From the NCBI RefSeq assembly GCF_004028155.1, contig NZ_SBII01000014.1:56023-120022 (forward strand): DNA of 64,000 bases, in the 5' to 3' direction. The notes under the pieces were generated by a model, which saw only the letters and a list, made by a program, of their open reading frames with translations, was not told the DNA's origin and did not search any database. Below are positions 17,797-27,158 of the stretch, in pieces. Made by a program: the position numbers and the translations under genes. How positions within the stretch are numbered: the first letter of the stretch is position 1; each line of letters opens with the position of its first letter. This DNA is from Flavobacterium cerinum. GTDB taxonomy: Bacteria; Bacteroidota; Bacteroidia; Flavobacteriales; Flavobacteriaceae.

Positions 17797-18540
17797 ATGT
17801 CAGAACTTTCTATTACTACAACCCAAAATGTGAATATAAATTTTAATACGGCATCCGTAGGTGAACGCATATTGGCTCACTTGCTTGATTACGTGGTTAA
17901 GATTGCTTATTTTATTGCAATAGCTTATCTGGTTTTTAATCTGATGGGAGTAGAAAAATTTGTAAATAAGCTTGATATGTGGGAGCAAATGACCATTTAT
18001 CTGTTATTTTACTTACCCATTATTCTTTATACGCTTGTGCAGGAGAGCCTTTTTGAAGGGCAGACCATAGGTAAACGAATTATGAAGATCAAAGTGATTA
18101 AGATCGACGGTTACCAGGCAGGTTTTGGCGACTACCTGATGAGATGGCTTTTAAGGCTGGTAGATATTGTTTTAAGTTTTAATGCAATAGGTTTAGTCAC
18201 TATGTTGGTAAACAGTAAAACCCAGCGGTTAGGAGATATGGTTGCAGGTACGGCAGTAATAACACTCAAGAACGATATTACAATTAACCACACTATACTT
18301 AAAGAGATTAGTAATGACTATATTCCGATATATCCTCTGGTTATTAAGCTAACAGATAATGATATTCGAATTATTAAAGAAACGTATGAGGCTAGTGTTA
18401 AAACGGCTGATTTTGAAATGATCAATAAACTTAAGGTTAAGGTTGAGACAGTTACAGGAATAAAATCTACATCGGCAAATGCTACAGCTTTTATAGATAC
18501 CATACTGCATGATTATAACTATTATACCCAAAAAATGTAA
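17797..18540 (+). CDS. RDD-family membrane protein
   Basis: A 247-residue protein with the RDD domain in its first 155 residues: SVGERILAHLLDYVVKIAYF (first helix), LLFYLPIILYTLVQESLFEG, the signature EGQTIGKRIMKIKVI, a third helix DIVLSFNAIGLVTMLVN, and the closing RLGDMVAGTAVI. An extra cytoplasmic tail of about 85 residues follows with no recognised domain. RDD proteins have been linked to ion or solute transport in a few organisms but most are uncharacterised. It is divergent from, and 20 bp away from, the SpoIIM-like gene, the usual partner family. It overlaps the TRIC-like gene by one base (TAATG). Confidence 0.9.
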   Translation: MSELSITTTQNVNINFNTASVGERILAHLLDYVVKIAYFIAIAYLVFNLMGVEKFVNKLDMWEQMTIYLLFYLPIILYTLVQESLFEGQTIGKRIMKIKVIKIDGYQAGFGDYLMRWLLRLVDIVLSFNAIGLVTMLVNSKTQRLGDMVAGTAVITLKNDITINHTILKEISNDYIPIYPLVIKLTDNDIRIIKETYEASVKTADFEMINKLKVKVETVTGIKSTSANATAFIDTILHDYNYYTQKM

Positions 18541-19142
18541 TGTTTTACCTTCTTGATTTATTAGGAACCATGGCGTTTGCCATCTCCGGAGTATTAACGG
18601 CAATGAAAAAGCGAATGGACCCTTTTGGTGTGTTTGTCATCGCTTTTGTAACAGCTGTAGGAGGTGGAACCCTTCGTGATATGCTTATTGGTCGCACACC
18701 TATTGGATGGATGCTGGATCTTAACTATGCTTATATAATTACATTAGGTTTTTTTGTGGCAATAATCTTTAGAAAAAAACTGGATAAGTTCAGGGTTTCT
18801 CTATTTCTGTTCGATACTATTGGACTTGGAGTTTTTACTCTTATTGGTTTGGAAAGAGGTATTGCTATTGGTCTGCACCCTATGATCTGTGTCGCATTAG
18901 GTACTATGACCGCTTGTTTTGGCGGAGTAATACGGGATATACTATGTAATGAGATCCCTGTTATTTTTAGGAAAGAAATTTATGCCACTATATGTATTGT
19001 AGGCGGGTGTGTTTTCTTTTTACTGCGAAGCTGGAATGTAAATGAAGATGTTTTATATCTTACAACATCCGGGGTTATCATCGTGATACGATTACTTGTA
19101 GTTCATTATAAATGGTCTTTACCATCATTAGGAAGAGATTAA
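18540..19142 (+). CDS. TRIC/UPF0126-family cation channel-like membrane protein
   Basis: A 200-residue membrane protein with the internal duplication of the bacterial TRIC (UPF0126, YadS-like) family: two three-helix halves, each with a glycine-rich turn followed by Arg-Asp, seen as AVGGGTLRDMLIG (about residue 41-53) and CFGGVIRDILCNEIP (about 129-143). Structures of related bacterial proteins show trimeric potassium-permeable channels, so a monovalent cation channel in the inner membrane is the likely role. The start overlaps the RDD stop by one base, implying translation from the same message. Confidence 0.92.
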   Translation: MFYLLDLLGTMAFAISGVLTAMKKRMDPFGVFVIAFVTAVGGGTLRDMLIGRTPIGWMLDLNYAYIITLGFFVAIIFRKKLDKFRVSLFLFDTIGLGVFTLIGLERGIAIGLHPMICVALGTMTACFGGVIRDILCNEIPVIFRKEIYATICIVGGCVFFLLRSWNVNEDVLYLTTSGVIIVIRLLVVHYKWSLPSLGRD

Positions 19143-19151
19143 TTTTAATAA

Positions 19152-20420
19152 TTACATACTCAAATACTCGTTCATTTTTTCTTTTTCAAAAAGTATGCGT
19201 CCTATTTTTATATCGCTAGATCCTTGTTTAAGCTGATACGTAAAAGTAGGAGTATCATCTTGTAGGTCACAATCTAAATAATAACATGAAATTTTATCCG
19301 ATTGTATTTCATCCATAGTAATGAGCTGATGCAGGTGACTGGATACAAAAAATAACGAATCAGTAAAATTGAGCATTCCTTTAAGCGTTGTTCTGGTAAT
19401 TTCCAACGCATCGTCAATATTAGTTCCTCTAAAAAGCTCATCGAAAATGGCAAAGCATTTTTTTGAAGTCCTTGCTTCGATCACTACTTTTTTGAGGTTT
19501 ATAATTTCAGTCATAAAGTGACTGTAACCACTTTGCAGATCGTCATTAAGGTTAATAAAAACATCTATGTTAGAGTAAAAGGGAATACTTCCTTTATTGG
19601 CTGGTATAGCAAAGCCAATATTGGCTAAATAAGTGCATATACCGATGGCTTTTAATAGTGTCGATTTCCCCGACATATTAGGGCCTGTAAGCAATATTAC
19701 ATTGCTTTCTGTTACCAATGAATTTCTAACAGGAGCTTTTAACAAGGGATGATAAAAATTATCCAGTTCTATACCTTTATCACCTATATTCGGGAAAGAA
19801 AAATGCTGTGTGTATATACCTATAGCCGCAGATAAATAAGCTTCAAACAAAGGGAAAATAGTATGGAATTCCTGAATTTTCAGTTTCTTTTTTTTAGAAG
19901 CTATGATGCTAATGATCTCAAGAATGTGTTTTATTTTAAACTTGTTTTCACGAATTAAACCCTGATAGTAATCGGGTCTAAAACTGCTAAAATACTCGTC
20001 AATACAGATTATTTCTGACTTATATTTTTTTGGAAAAGCAGCTGTAGGCAGGTTTTTAATATAGTTATGAAGCCTGTGGTATAGCATTATTAGTTGTACA
20101 CACTTGCTTTGGTATTCATAGTGCTTACTTTTATAAAGCCTGAGTTTTAATTTTATCCCTTTTGGAAGGTAGGTATCTTTATCAAAAGTCTCTAAAAAAT
20201 AGTTTACTTCCCTAAAGTCAATTTTTGAGTACGAATAATTATGAAAAACCTTTAGGTTTACAAGAAAGCCCTTTAAGATATTCTGCCTTTCAATGATGGC
20301 TTCTTTTGATGATAGAGGAGTAGCCAGTAGTTTCTTTAATGAGATCTTAGCATCATCATTTAAGGTATAATCAAAAAGGTTTACAATATCATTATTGATG
20401 TTTAGGTCTTTTATATTCAT
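19152..20420 (-). CDS. MutS-related ATPase
   Basis: The 422-residue protein keeps the core lever/clamp helices (residues 30-220, charged and helical) and the C-terminal ATPase domain of MutS, but lacks the N-terminal mismatch-binding and connector domains. ATPase motifs are clear: Walker A LLTGPNMSGKSTLLKAIG near residue 245, DLQSGYSHFMTEI, Walker B CFAIFDELFRGTNIDDAL near 330 and FVSSHLHQL. Without the mismatch-reading domain it is not a MutS proper; related short MutS-like proteins are common in Bacteroidota and of unknown role, perhaps in binding branched DNA. It is convergent with the TRIC gene, nine bases apart, and lies downstream of the large surface-protein gene on the same strand. 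Confidence 0.9.
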   Translation of the reverse strand: MNIKDLNINNDIVNLFDYTLNDDAKISLKKLLATPLSSKEAIIERQNILKGFLVNLKVFHNYSYSKIDFREVNYFLETFDKDTYLPKGIKLKLRLYKSKHYEYQSKCVQLIMLYHRLHNYIKNLPTAAFPKKYKSEIICIDEYFSSFRPDYYQGLIRENKFKIKHILEIISIIASKKKKLKIQEFHTIFPLFEAYLSAAIGIYTQHFSFPNIGDKGIELDNFYHPLLKAPVRNSLVTESNVILLTGPNMSGKSTLLKAIGICTYLANIGFAIPANKGSIPFYSNIDVFINLNDDLQSGYSHFMTEIINLKKVVIEARTSKKCFAIFDELFRGTNIDDALEITRTTLKGMLNFTDSLFFVSSHLHQLITMDEIQSDKISCYYLDCDLQDDTPTFTYQLKQGSSDIKIGRILFEKEKMNEYLSM

Positions 20421-20455
20421 TTAGAAGAGACTTATACTTGTTGTTGAGTTTTTCT

Positions 20456-23400
20456 CTATTTCGTTACATAAACCCATCCTACAATAGGTTCAGGGAAATC
20501 AGGGTCATTGAGTTCTAAAACAAAGTAGTAAGTACCTACAGGTACTATTGTTCCTTCTGTCCCTACTTTAGATACATCTGCAATAGTATTCCAGTCGGCT
20601 TTACTATGATCGCCTGTCCAAATAAGAGTACCCCAGCGGTTGTAAATGCTCATTTTAAAATTCAGGAAGATATTGCGCAGTCCATCCACATAAAAGCCAT
20701 CATTAAGTCCGTCACTATTTGGCGTTACATAATTGTAAGGCTTTGGAGGGCATTTTTTAGAGCGAAGCAGGAAAGAAGCAGTGGTGTGACATGTACCATT
20801 ATCTAAACGAACAAAAATACGCGTGGGGTTTTGGTCAATGCGATACTGTGAGGTGTTATAAATACGATCCAGATCTTGGTCGGCATTTTGTTGTGAAGTA
20901 TAGAAAGTAACAACTTCGTCAGGATAATTTTTTAATTCCTGGGCATAGTGCGAAAAATCAAATGTACTACTGCCTAATCCCTCGTCACACGATTCTATAT
21001 CGGCAGGCTGTTGTAATACGGGAGAAAGCACAAGTTTTTCGGCTTTTGTAAAGTTATTATTGGTTTCGTCGAGTTCAATAACAATTCCGCTTCCATCGCC
21101 TGTATCGTCTACTACAAAGGAAAGATCAAAGTCTAACGGAATACCTATAGGTATTGTAACCTGTATAAAACCGCTTTCGCTTCCATCTATGGCGATATCG
21201 TTAATCGTTGCTGTAACATCCAGTAATGTGCCATTAGCATAAATAGCTACGGGTGTTTCGGCAGGTAATATATCTGTACCGTCAAAATTACTTACGGTAT
21301 AATGTATATGAAGTATTCTTGAGTTACACTGTTTGTACACATCATCTATAACAACAGTGCCGTCAGGAAAGTAACAGTCAATGATAACAAGTTTAAACGA
21401 AGCAGTGTCAAAACAGCCGTTCTTATCTTCAAGGCGCACGAATATCTCTTTACCTGTAGCCGATGTAAAAGTACCGGAATCAGTAATATCATTATCACCA
21501 CTCACTGCATCTTCGAGAGAGTTATGAAAAGTCACAATGTCAGTCGGACTATTTTTAAGAGATTCCAAATAACCTGAAAAATTAAATAGCCCTATGCCAG
21601 ATCCATTGAATGTTTCGCATGCTGTTACGTCTTCAGGTTGTTGTAAAACAGGCGATACCCATAACGAAACAGGGACTGTAAAACTATTATTGGTCTCAAT
21701 CATTTCAGGAACAATACCGTTACCTGTACCATTATCATCTACAACAAAAATCAAATTAAAGTTAAGAGGTATTCCTGCAGGTATTGTTATCGTAATAGTT
21801 GCAGTCTCACTACCGCCTACTGGAATATCGGCAGTAGTTGCTGTAACGGTTAGTAATGTATTGTTTGCATAAATAGCAACAGGTGTAGTGGCAGGAAGCA
21901 CAATCTCGCCAATATTATTTACCGTGTAGTTTACTACAAGTACCCTTGAGTCGCAGTTTTGCAAGATTGAATTAACTACAACTGTAGCATCTGCACAAAG
22001 CACAGTAATAAGATCGAATGAACTTACAGCAAAACACCCGTGCAGATCAGTAAGGCGAACAAATATTTCCTGAGGGTTAGAAGTTGCATTGTAAGCAGCG
22101 GTATCGGTAATATTGCCTGTTCCTGCTTGAGCAGCGGCAAATGAAGTATAGAATGTAATAGTATCAGACGGAACATTTTTTAAAGATGTTTCATAGCCAG
22201 ACAGGTCGAATATACCTGTTCCATCTCCGGTATTACAGGCTGTAAGATCGGCAGGAGAAGTAAGGGTAGGTGATACCCATAATTTTCCGTTTACAATAAA
22301 CGAATTGTTGATTTCGCTAATTTCAATCACGATGCCATTTCCCGTGCCATCATCATCTGCAATAAAAATAAGCTGATAATCAAGCGGGGCACCATTAGGG
22401 ACAGTTATCGAAATAGAACCACTTTCGCTTCCGTTTATGGGAATATTAGTTATAGTAAGGAAAGTTTGCACAAGATCACCATTCAAATACACTGAAACGG
22501 GAGTGTTGGCGGGCAATATATCTGTACTGTTATTATTATGGATGGTATAGTTCGCTACAATGGTTCTGGAATCACATTCCTGATCTGTAGTAACTGTTAC
22601 TGTAGCATCAGGTGAAATACTATTGAGTCGCGTAACGATGGTATTAATCATTACAAAATCTGCAGCAGATGTAAGCTTAATCTCTGCCGTTGCATCGCCA
22701 ACTACTATATAATCCTGAATATTATAAATGTCAAGATCCATATTGTAAAGGCTTGTAGAACCTGTAACGGTATTGGTACTATTAAAAGCATTAGTTGATG
22801 GATTTAAAGCATTACTCAAAACCGCATTGTTTACTTTTAAGCTTTCGCCACTATTCAAGGCCACATCACCTTCCCAGGCTACAAAACCTATTTTTGCTCC
22901 TGTACTATCCAGTACATTAAGGTTATTAAGAGTAATATTAACTTCATCCGGTACAAATTGTAAACCGTCATATATGTTAATTTGATTAAGCTGAATGTTT
23001 TCATTTTTATAAACTACAACAATGACCCATCCGCCAAAATTTGTCCCGTTTCTGCAGTAAATATTTTGTGACGGAACGTCGCCGTTTATAACATTAGTCA
23101 AATCCAGGTCTGAAACCGTATATAATGCATTTCCTGTAGTTGTTACAATAGAAGTTACATCGGCAAAAGCACTAAAAAATGGTCGCGGAATATTATCATT
23201 TCCGCTATTAAAAATCACATTAAATGTGCGTTCGGAAATAATTTCCTGACCATTGAGTTTTATATTTAAATCTCCGGTGCCAGATCCTGCCCAATATAAA
23301 TAAGCCTTTTCTATAACGTTGCCTGAAGGAAGGTTTAGACTCTGAGAGGAAGAAGTTAAGATAGTACAGGGAGTATTACCCGCATTATGCGTAGTATTTA

Positions 23401-23524
23401 ATGTATTACCTACAAAAGTAAAATCATACCTGCCGTTAAATTGCTGATATAATGCAACATCTACCTGGCTGTAAGTAGTAATCGCAACAATGAAAGCGAA
23501 AAAGGTGAGTAGGTTTCTTTTCAC
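20456..23524 (-). CDS. Large T9SS type B surface protein with three internal repeats
   Basis: A 1022-residue exported protein. Residues 1-20 are a signal peptide (MKRNLLTFFAFIVAITTYSQ). Residues 20-300 form a beta-rich N-terminal domain (VIEKAYLYWAGSGTGDLNIK, FGGWVIVVVYKNENI). Then come three long repeats of about 207 residues starting near 306, 513 and 720; each has a CARDB-like half (CDSR...VNYTV...LPA.TPVAIY.NG) and a half with GIFDLSGY, TFYTS and IFVRL. The C-terminus (PYNYVTPNSDGLNDGFYVDG to PVGTYYFVLEL) is the gliding-motility-associated type B T9SS sorting domain, so the protein should cross the outer membrane by T9SS and stay at the surface. Adhesion or gliding is the likely role. Confidence 0.93.
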   Translation of the reverse strand: MKRNLLTFFAFIVAITTYSQVDVALYQQFNGRYDFTFVGNTLNTTHNAGNTPCTILTSSSQSLNLPSGNVIEKAYLYWAGSGTGDLNIKLNGQEIISERTFNVIFNSGNDNIPRPFFSAFADVTSIVTTTGNALYTVSDLDLTNVINGDVPSQNIYCRNGTNFGGWVIVVVYKNENIQLNQINIYDGLQFVPDEVNITLNNLNVLDSTGAKIGFVAWEGDVALNSGESLKVNNAVLSNALNPSTNAFNSTNTVTGSTSLYNMDLDIYNIQDYIVVGDATAEIKLTSAADFVMINTIVTRLNSISPDATVTVTTDQECDSRTIVANYTIHNNNSTDILPANTPVSVYLNGDLVQTFLTITNIPINGSESGSISITVPNGAPLDYQLIFIADDDGTGNGIVIEISEINNSFIVNGKLWVSPTLTSPADLTACNTGDGTGIFDLSGYETSLKNVPSDTITFYTSFAAAQAGTGNITDTAAYNATSNPQEIFVRLTDLHGCFAVSSFDLITVLCADATVVVNSILQNCDSRVLVVNYTVNNIGEIVLPATTPVAIYANNTLLTVTATTADIPVGGSETATITITIPAGIPLNFNLIFVVDDNGTGNGIVPEMIETNNSFTVPVSLWVSPVLQQPEDVTACETFNGSGIGLFNFSGYLESLKNSPTDIVTFHNSLEDAVSGDNDITDSGTFTSATGKEIFVRLEDKNGCFDTASFKLVIIDCYFPDGTVVIDDVYKQCNSRILHIHYTVSNFDGTDILPAETPVAIYANGTLLDVTATINDIAIDGSESGFIQVTIPIGIPLDFDLSFVVDDTGDGSGIVIELDETNNNFTKAEKLVLSPVLQQPADIESCDEGLGSSTFDFSHYAQELKNYPDEVVTFYTSQQNADQDLDRIYNTSQYRIDQNPTRIFVRLDNGTCHTTASFLLRSKKCPPKPYNYVTPNSDGLNDGFYVDGLRNIFLNFKMSIYNRWGTLIWTGDHSKADWNTIADVSKVGTEGTIVPVGTYYFVLELNDPDFPEPIVGWVYVTK
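20750..22611 (-). repeat. Three tandem ~207-residue protein repeats in the T9SS type B gene
   Basis: Units start near 22609, 21988 and 21367 (minus strand). Each opens with DATV/DGTV followed by a conserved C(D/N)SR, continues through SESGSI/SETATI and FV.DD.G.GNGIV, and closes with FVRL...CF/CH. The copies are diverged in DNA but plainly homologous in protein, which indicates old internal duplication rather than recent slippage. Confidence 0.85.
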
Positions 23525-23694
23525 AGGGTTTTTAATTTTTTTTGCTTAAAATTAACAAATATTTGTTAATACCCAATTTTTTAACTAAAAACACCTTTAT
23601 ATGGATGGAATTATTAATAAAGTTATTTAAGAGGCATTGCCAAATATTTTTTTTTAATTTTACAATTCTAAAAATGTGATATTAAAACTACAGC

Positions 23695-24666
23695 ATGTAT
23701 ACTATAAAAAAATATAATATATCACATTATGACCAATGGAATGAATTTGTTGCAGAATCTAAAAATGGTACATTTTTATTTCATCGGGATTTTATGGAAT
23801 ACCATAGTGACCGGTTTCAGGATTTTTCATTATTAGTTTTTCAGGAGAAAAAACTTGTTGCTCTATTACCAGCAAATAGAGTAGAAAATGTACTGTATTC
23901 ACATCAAGGACTTACTTATGGTGGACTTGTGTATTCTGATAAGGTGAAGCTTAGCTCTGTAATTACTGCTTTTGGTGCTGTATTGCGGTATCTGAATGAA
24001 AATTCGATCGAAAAACTTCATGTAAAGTTAATACCCGCTATTTATCATAAATATCCTTCAGATGAATTTAACTATGCTTTATTTTTAGCTAATGCTAAAT
24101 TAGTAAGAAGAGATAGTCTTTGCGTAATAGAGATGCTTAATAAGTTGCCGTTTTCCAGGTCAAGAAGGGGAGATATTAGAAAAGGATATAATAATAAACT
24201 TCTAATAATTGAAGAACCTAAATTTGAATTATTCTGGAATGAAATATTAATTCCTAACATGCAGAATAAACATGAAGTTAAGCCTATTCATACCGTTGAA
24301 GAAATAATAGCATTACATCAAAAATTCCCAAATAATATCAGGCATTTTAATGTTTATCATGAAGGTAAAATAGTTGCTGGCACAACCGTTTTTATTACAG
24401 ACAGGGTTGCTCATCCGCAGCATATATCGGGTAATAAAGATAAAAACAAACTTGGAAGCCTCGATTTTTTATACAATCATCTTATAACAGAAGTTTTTAA
24501 AGATGTGAAATATTTTGACTTTGGCATCTCTAATGAAGAACAGGGCAGAAAGCTTAACGAAGGAATTATTTTTTGGAAAGAAAGTTTTGGAGCCCGTACT
24601 ATTGTTCAGGATTTTTATGATGTTAATACTAAAGATTATACTCTTTTAGATCACGTGTTTGTGTAA
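23695..24666 (+). CDS. FemAB/GNAT-like acyltransferase of the glycan locus
   Basis: A 323-residue cytoplasmic protein with two acetyltransferase-like halves as in FemAB/BioF2-type proteins: an N-terminal half (WNEFVAESKNGTFLFHRDFM, LVALLPANR, SHQGLTYGGLVY) and a C-terminal half (FNVYHEGKIVAGTTVFITDR, LDFLYNHLITEVFKDVKYFD, ISNEEQGRKLNEGIIFWKES). Such enzymes transfer an acyl or aminoacyl group to a sugar or amino sugar; in polysaccharide loci they are thought to decorate the repeat unit. It is the first gene of a plus-strand trio with the Wzx-like flippase and a hexapeptide acyltransferase. The substrate cannot be deduced. Confidence 0.8.
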   Translation: MYTIKKYNISHYDQWNEFVAESKNGTFLFHRDFMEYHSDRFQDFSLLVFQEKKLVALLPANRVENVLYSHQGLTYGGLVYSDKVKLSSVITAFGAVLRYLNENSIEKLHVKLIPAIYHKYPSDEFNYALFLANAKLVRRDSLCVIEMLNKLPFSRSRRGDIRKGYNNKLLIIEEPKFELFWNEILIPNMQNKHEVKPIHTVEEIIALHQKFPNNIRHFNVYHEGKIVAGTTVFITDRVAHPQHISGNKDKNKLGSLDFLYNHLITEVFKDVKYFDFGISNEEQGRKLNEGIIFWKESFGARTIVQDFYDVNTKDYTLLDHVFV

Positions 24667-24694
24667 AAGCATAAAAGTTGAAATACTCCAATTA

Positions 24695-26179
24695 ATGTCC
24701 GATAAAGAAAATACATATTCAAAAATAATAAAATCTACATCTATATTTGGAGGTGTTCAATTAGTAAATCTTTTTATATCGGTTGTAAAATTTAAATTTC
24801 TGGCCATACTTATTGGACCGGCAGGATATGGCATTTTAAGTTTGTTAAATAACACAGTAGATCTTGTTAGACAGGCTACTGGTTTTAGTATTGAAACCAG
24901 TGGTGTTAAGAAAATATCAGAAAGTAAATCTGCCGCCAATGATATTGCCATTGCTAAAAATGCAGCAATACTATTACGATTGTCACTTCTTTCAGGAATT
25001 GCAGGAACTCTTATCGTTATAGCGTTATCAAAATACCTCAGTATTTGGACATTTGGTAATAATAGCCAGATAGCGGCTATTATATGGATATCAGTTTCTG
25101 TATTATTAAAACAACTCACAGGCTCCAGATTGGCGGTAATTCAAGGCTTATCGAAATTAGGTTATATGGCTAAAGCCAATCTTTATGGGAGTTTAATAGG
25201 TTTTATATTAAGTTTACCATTATTTATCTTTTTTAAAATAGATGCGATAGTTCCTTCAATTTTACTTTCATCGCTAATAAGCTTTTTAATTTCAGTTATA
25301 TACTATAAAAAATTAAGAATAGAAAAATATGACATAGATATAAAAGAATCCTTTATAGAAGGGAAAGAAATATTGTTTTTTGGGGGGTTACTCTCAATAA
25401 GTGGTTTTTTGCCAATTCTATCCAATTACTTAATTCAACTATTTGTTAATAATTATGGTGGAATTTCGGAAGTAGGATTTTTAAATGTTGGATTATTAAT
25501 AATCAACACTTATGTTGGGATTGTATTTACTGCAATGAGTACAGAGTATTATCCCCGCTTGGCAGCAATGAGCCAGGATGATAAAAAAGTAAGTGAAACA
25601 GTTAATCAGCAGGCGATAATTTCGATGCTTATTATACTGCCAATTATTGTTTTATTTATAGGTTTTTCACCATTAATAATCAGGTTATTATTCTCTAATA
25701 AATTTGATGGAGCAATCCCCTTGGTTTCCTGGGCGATTATAGCCATGTTTTTTAAGGCAGTTTCCTGGTCAATGGGCTATGTAATAATTGCAAGGGCAGA
25801 TTCTAAAGTGTTTGTAAAAACAGCAATGGTATTTAATATATTTTATCTCTTACTTTGTATAGGAGGTTATCATTTGTATGGATTAGAGGGGATAGGCTTA
25901 GCTCTTGTACTTTATTTTTCAACTCATATGATAGCTATATATTTAATTACAAGAAAGAGATATAACATAGTACTTACGAAAGATTTATACCAAATTTTCG
26001 GAATGGGTTTTTTGGTTTGTTTTTTATCTGTTATTGTATATCATATGTCGGATGGATTATTTAAACAAATAATTTTTATTGCTTTATTTGTTCTTTCAGT
26101 TTTAATCTCATTCAAAGAAATTGACAAGAGGGTACATTTAAAAAGTATCTTTGTAAACTTTAAGAACAGAAGGAAATAA
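24695..26179 (+). CDS. Wzx-type O-antigen/polysaccharide flippase
   Basis: A 494-residue integral membrane protein with about twelve to fourteen hydrophobic segments and the start typical of Wzx/MurJ-like flippases (SIFGGVQLVNLFISVVKFKF, LAILIGPAGYGILSLLNNTV). It would flip undecaprenyl-linked sugar repeat units across the inner membrane. I chose the ATG at 24695; an in-frame TTG at 24659 would overlap the preceding gene and add a polar stretch before the natural N-terminus (MSDKENTYSKIIKST). Codon use is very AT-rich, more so than flanking core genes, as is usual for variable polysaccharide loci. No Wzy polymerase or initiating transferase is found in the window. Confidence 0.88.
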   Translation: MSDKENTYSKIIKSTSIFGGVQLVNLFISVVKFKFLAILIGPAGYGILSLLNNTVDLVRQATGFSIETSGVKKISESKSAANDIAIAKNAAILLRLSLLSGIAGTLIVIALSKYLSIWTFGNNSQIAAIIWISVSVLLKQLTGSRLAVIQGLSKLGYMAKANLYGSLIGFILSLPLFIFFKIDAIVPSILLSSLISFLISVIYYKKLRIEKYDIDIKESFIEGKEILFFGGLLSISGFLPILSNYLIQLFVNNYGGISEVGFLNVGLLIINTYVGIVFTAMSTEYYPRLAAMSQDDKKVSETVNQQAIISMLIILPIIVLFIGFSPLIIRLLFSNKFDGAIPLVSWAIIAMFFKAVSWSMGYVIIARADSKVFVKTAMVFNIFYLLLCIGGYHLYGLEGIGLALVLYFSTHMIAIYLITRKRYNIVLTKDLYQIFGMGFLVCFLSVIVYHMSDGLFKQIIFIALFVLSVLISFKEIDKRVHLKSIFVNFKNRRK

Positions 26180-26197
26180 TTTAAATCGTCAGCTATT

Positions 26198-26932
26198 ATG
26201 TATACTCTTTTTCGAAAAATTTACCGTAAAAGAAAATTATATTATAAAGTAAACTGGATTAAAACAATTTATTTTAATCTAAAGGCATTTCCTTTTTCTA
26301 TGGCGAAAAAGCTTCCGGTTTATATCTATGGAAGAGTTAAGCTGCAGAATATTAATGGCAATATTAAGATAGAAGCTCCAATTAAACCCGGGATGATTGG
26401 ATTTGGGCAGCCTTTTGAACTTAATAGCGTTCATCGGGGAACAGCTGAACTTGTAATTCAGGGTGAGATGGTATTTAAAGGGCACGTTCAGTTTGGAAAA
26501 GACTATTTTATATATGTCGCGAAAGACGCTTATATCGAATTTGGCCATATGTCTTCTTTGGCTTCAAATGGTAAAATAATATGCCGGCATAAAATAGTAC
26601 TTGGAGATTATACAAGAATAGGCTCGGAATCACAGCTTATTGATACAAATTTTCATCAAATGATAGATTCAATTACAGGAGAGAAATTTGTATTGCAGGC
26701 TCCTATAGTTTTAGGAAGCTATAACTATATAAGTAATAGAGTATCCGTTATGCTTGATACAAAAACTCCCAGCTATTGTACCATTGCTTCTAACACTTTG
26801 TGTAATAAAGATTATACGGCATTAGGACAAAATATATTAATTGGCGGTATACCTGCAAAACTTCTTAAAAGTAATATTACTAGAGACTGGAAAACAGAAA
26901 AGGAATTACTTGATCAATGGTTAATTGTGTAG
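26198..26932 (+). CDS. Hexapeptide-repeat (left-handed beta-helix) acyltransferase
   Basis: A 244-residue protein whose middle and C-terminal parts carry the imperfect [LIV]-G-x4 hexapeptide pattern of left-handed beta-helix transferases: IYVAKDAYIEFGHMSSLAS, KIVLGDYTRIGSESQLIDTN, PIVLGSYNYISNRVSVMLDT, and the closing LGQNILIGGIPAKLLK typical of sugar O- or N-acetyltransferases. It lies 18 bp after the flippase gene, so it is probably the third gene of the same message and acetylates a sugar of the repeat unit. The N-terminal 60 residues are basic and hydrophobic (KRKLYYKVNWIKTIYFNLK) and may touch the membrane. The acceptor sugar is unknown. Confidence 0.85.
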   Translation: MYTLFRKIYRKRKLYYKVNWIKTIYFNLKAFPFSMAKKLPVYIYGRVKLQNINGNIKIEAPIKPGMIGFGQPFELNSVHRGTAELVIQGEMVFKGHVQFGKDYFIYVAKDAYIEFGHMSSLASNGKIICRHKIVLGDYTRIGSESQLIDTNFHQMIDSITGEKFVLQAPIVLGSYNYISNRVSVMLDTKTPSYCTIASNTLCNKDYTALGQNILIGGIPAKLLKSNITRDWKTEKELLDQWLIV

Positions 26933-27105
26933 ATTTCTCACTCAAAATTTTTAATGTCAGAACGTAATTATATTATAAATTCCACAGTTGCTTTGTCTTA
27001 TTTATTTAAGTACTATTAATTATCCTTTATTTATAGGTTGATTTTGAGAAAAAATCAAATCTTACATAATCTGTTTTTCTTAAAAAATATCTTACAAAAT
27101 TTGCC

Positions 27106-27133
27106 TTGTTAAATGATTTAAAATTTACCTTAG
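27106..27133 (+). promoter_or_regulatory. Candidate promoter for the fibre-like protein/M43 protease pair
   Basis: TTG (27106-27108) and TACCTTAG (27126-27133, one mismatch to TAnnTTTG) are 17 bp apart and 25 bp upstream of the first ATG. The 226 bp gap that holds them is strongly AT-rich and shows no other gene. Confidence 0.5.
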
Positions 27134-27158
27134 TTGTCTAATTTTAAAATGTTTAATT

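Noticed and set aside
24659..24694. TTG-initiated N-terminal extension of the Wzx-like flippase
   Set aside because: Would overlap the preceding gene and add residues that do not fit the family start; the ATG at 24695 begins the expected N-terminus.
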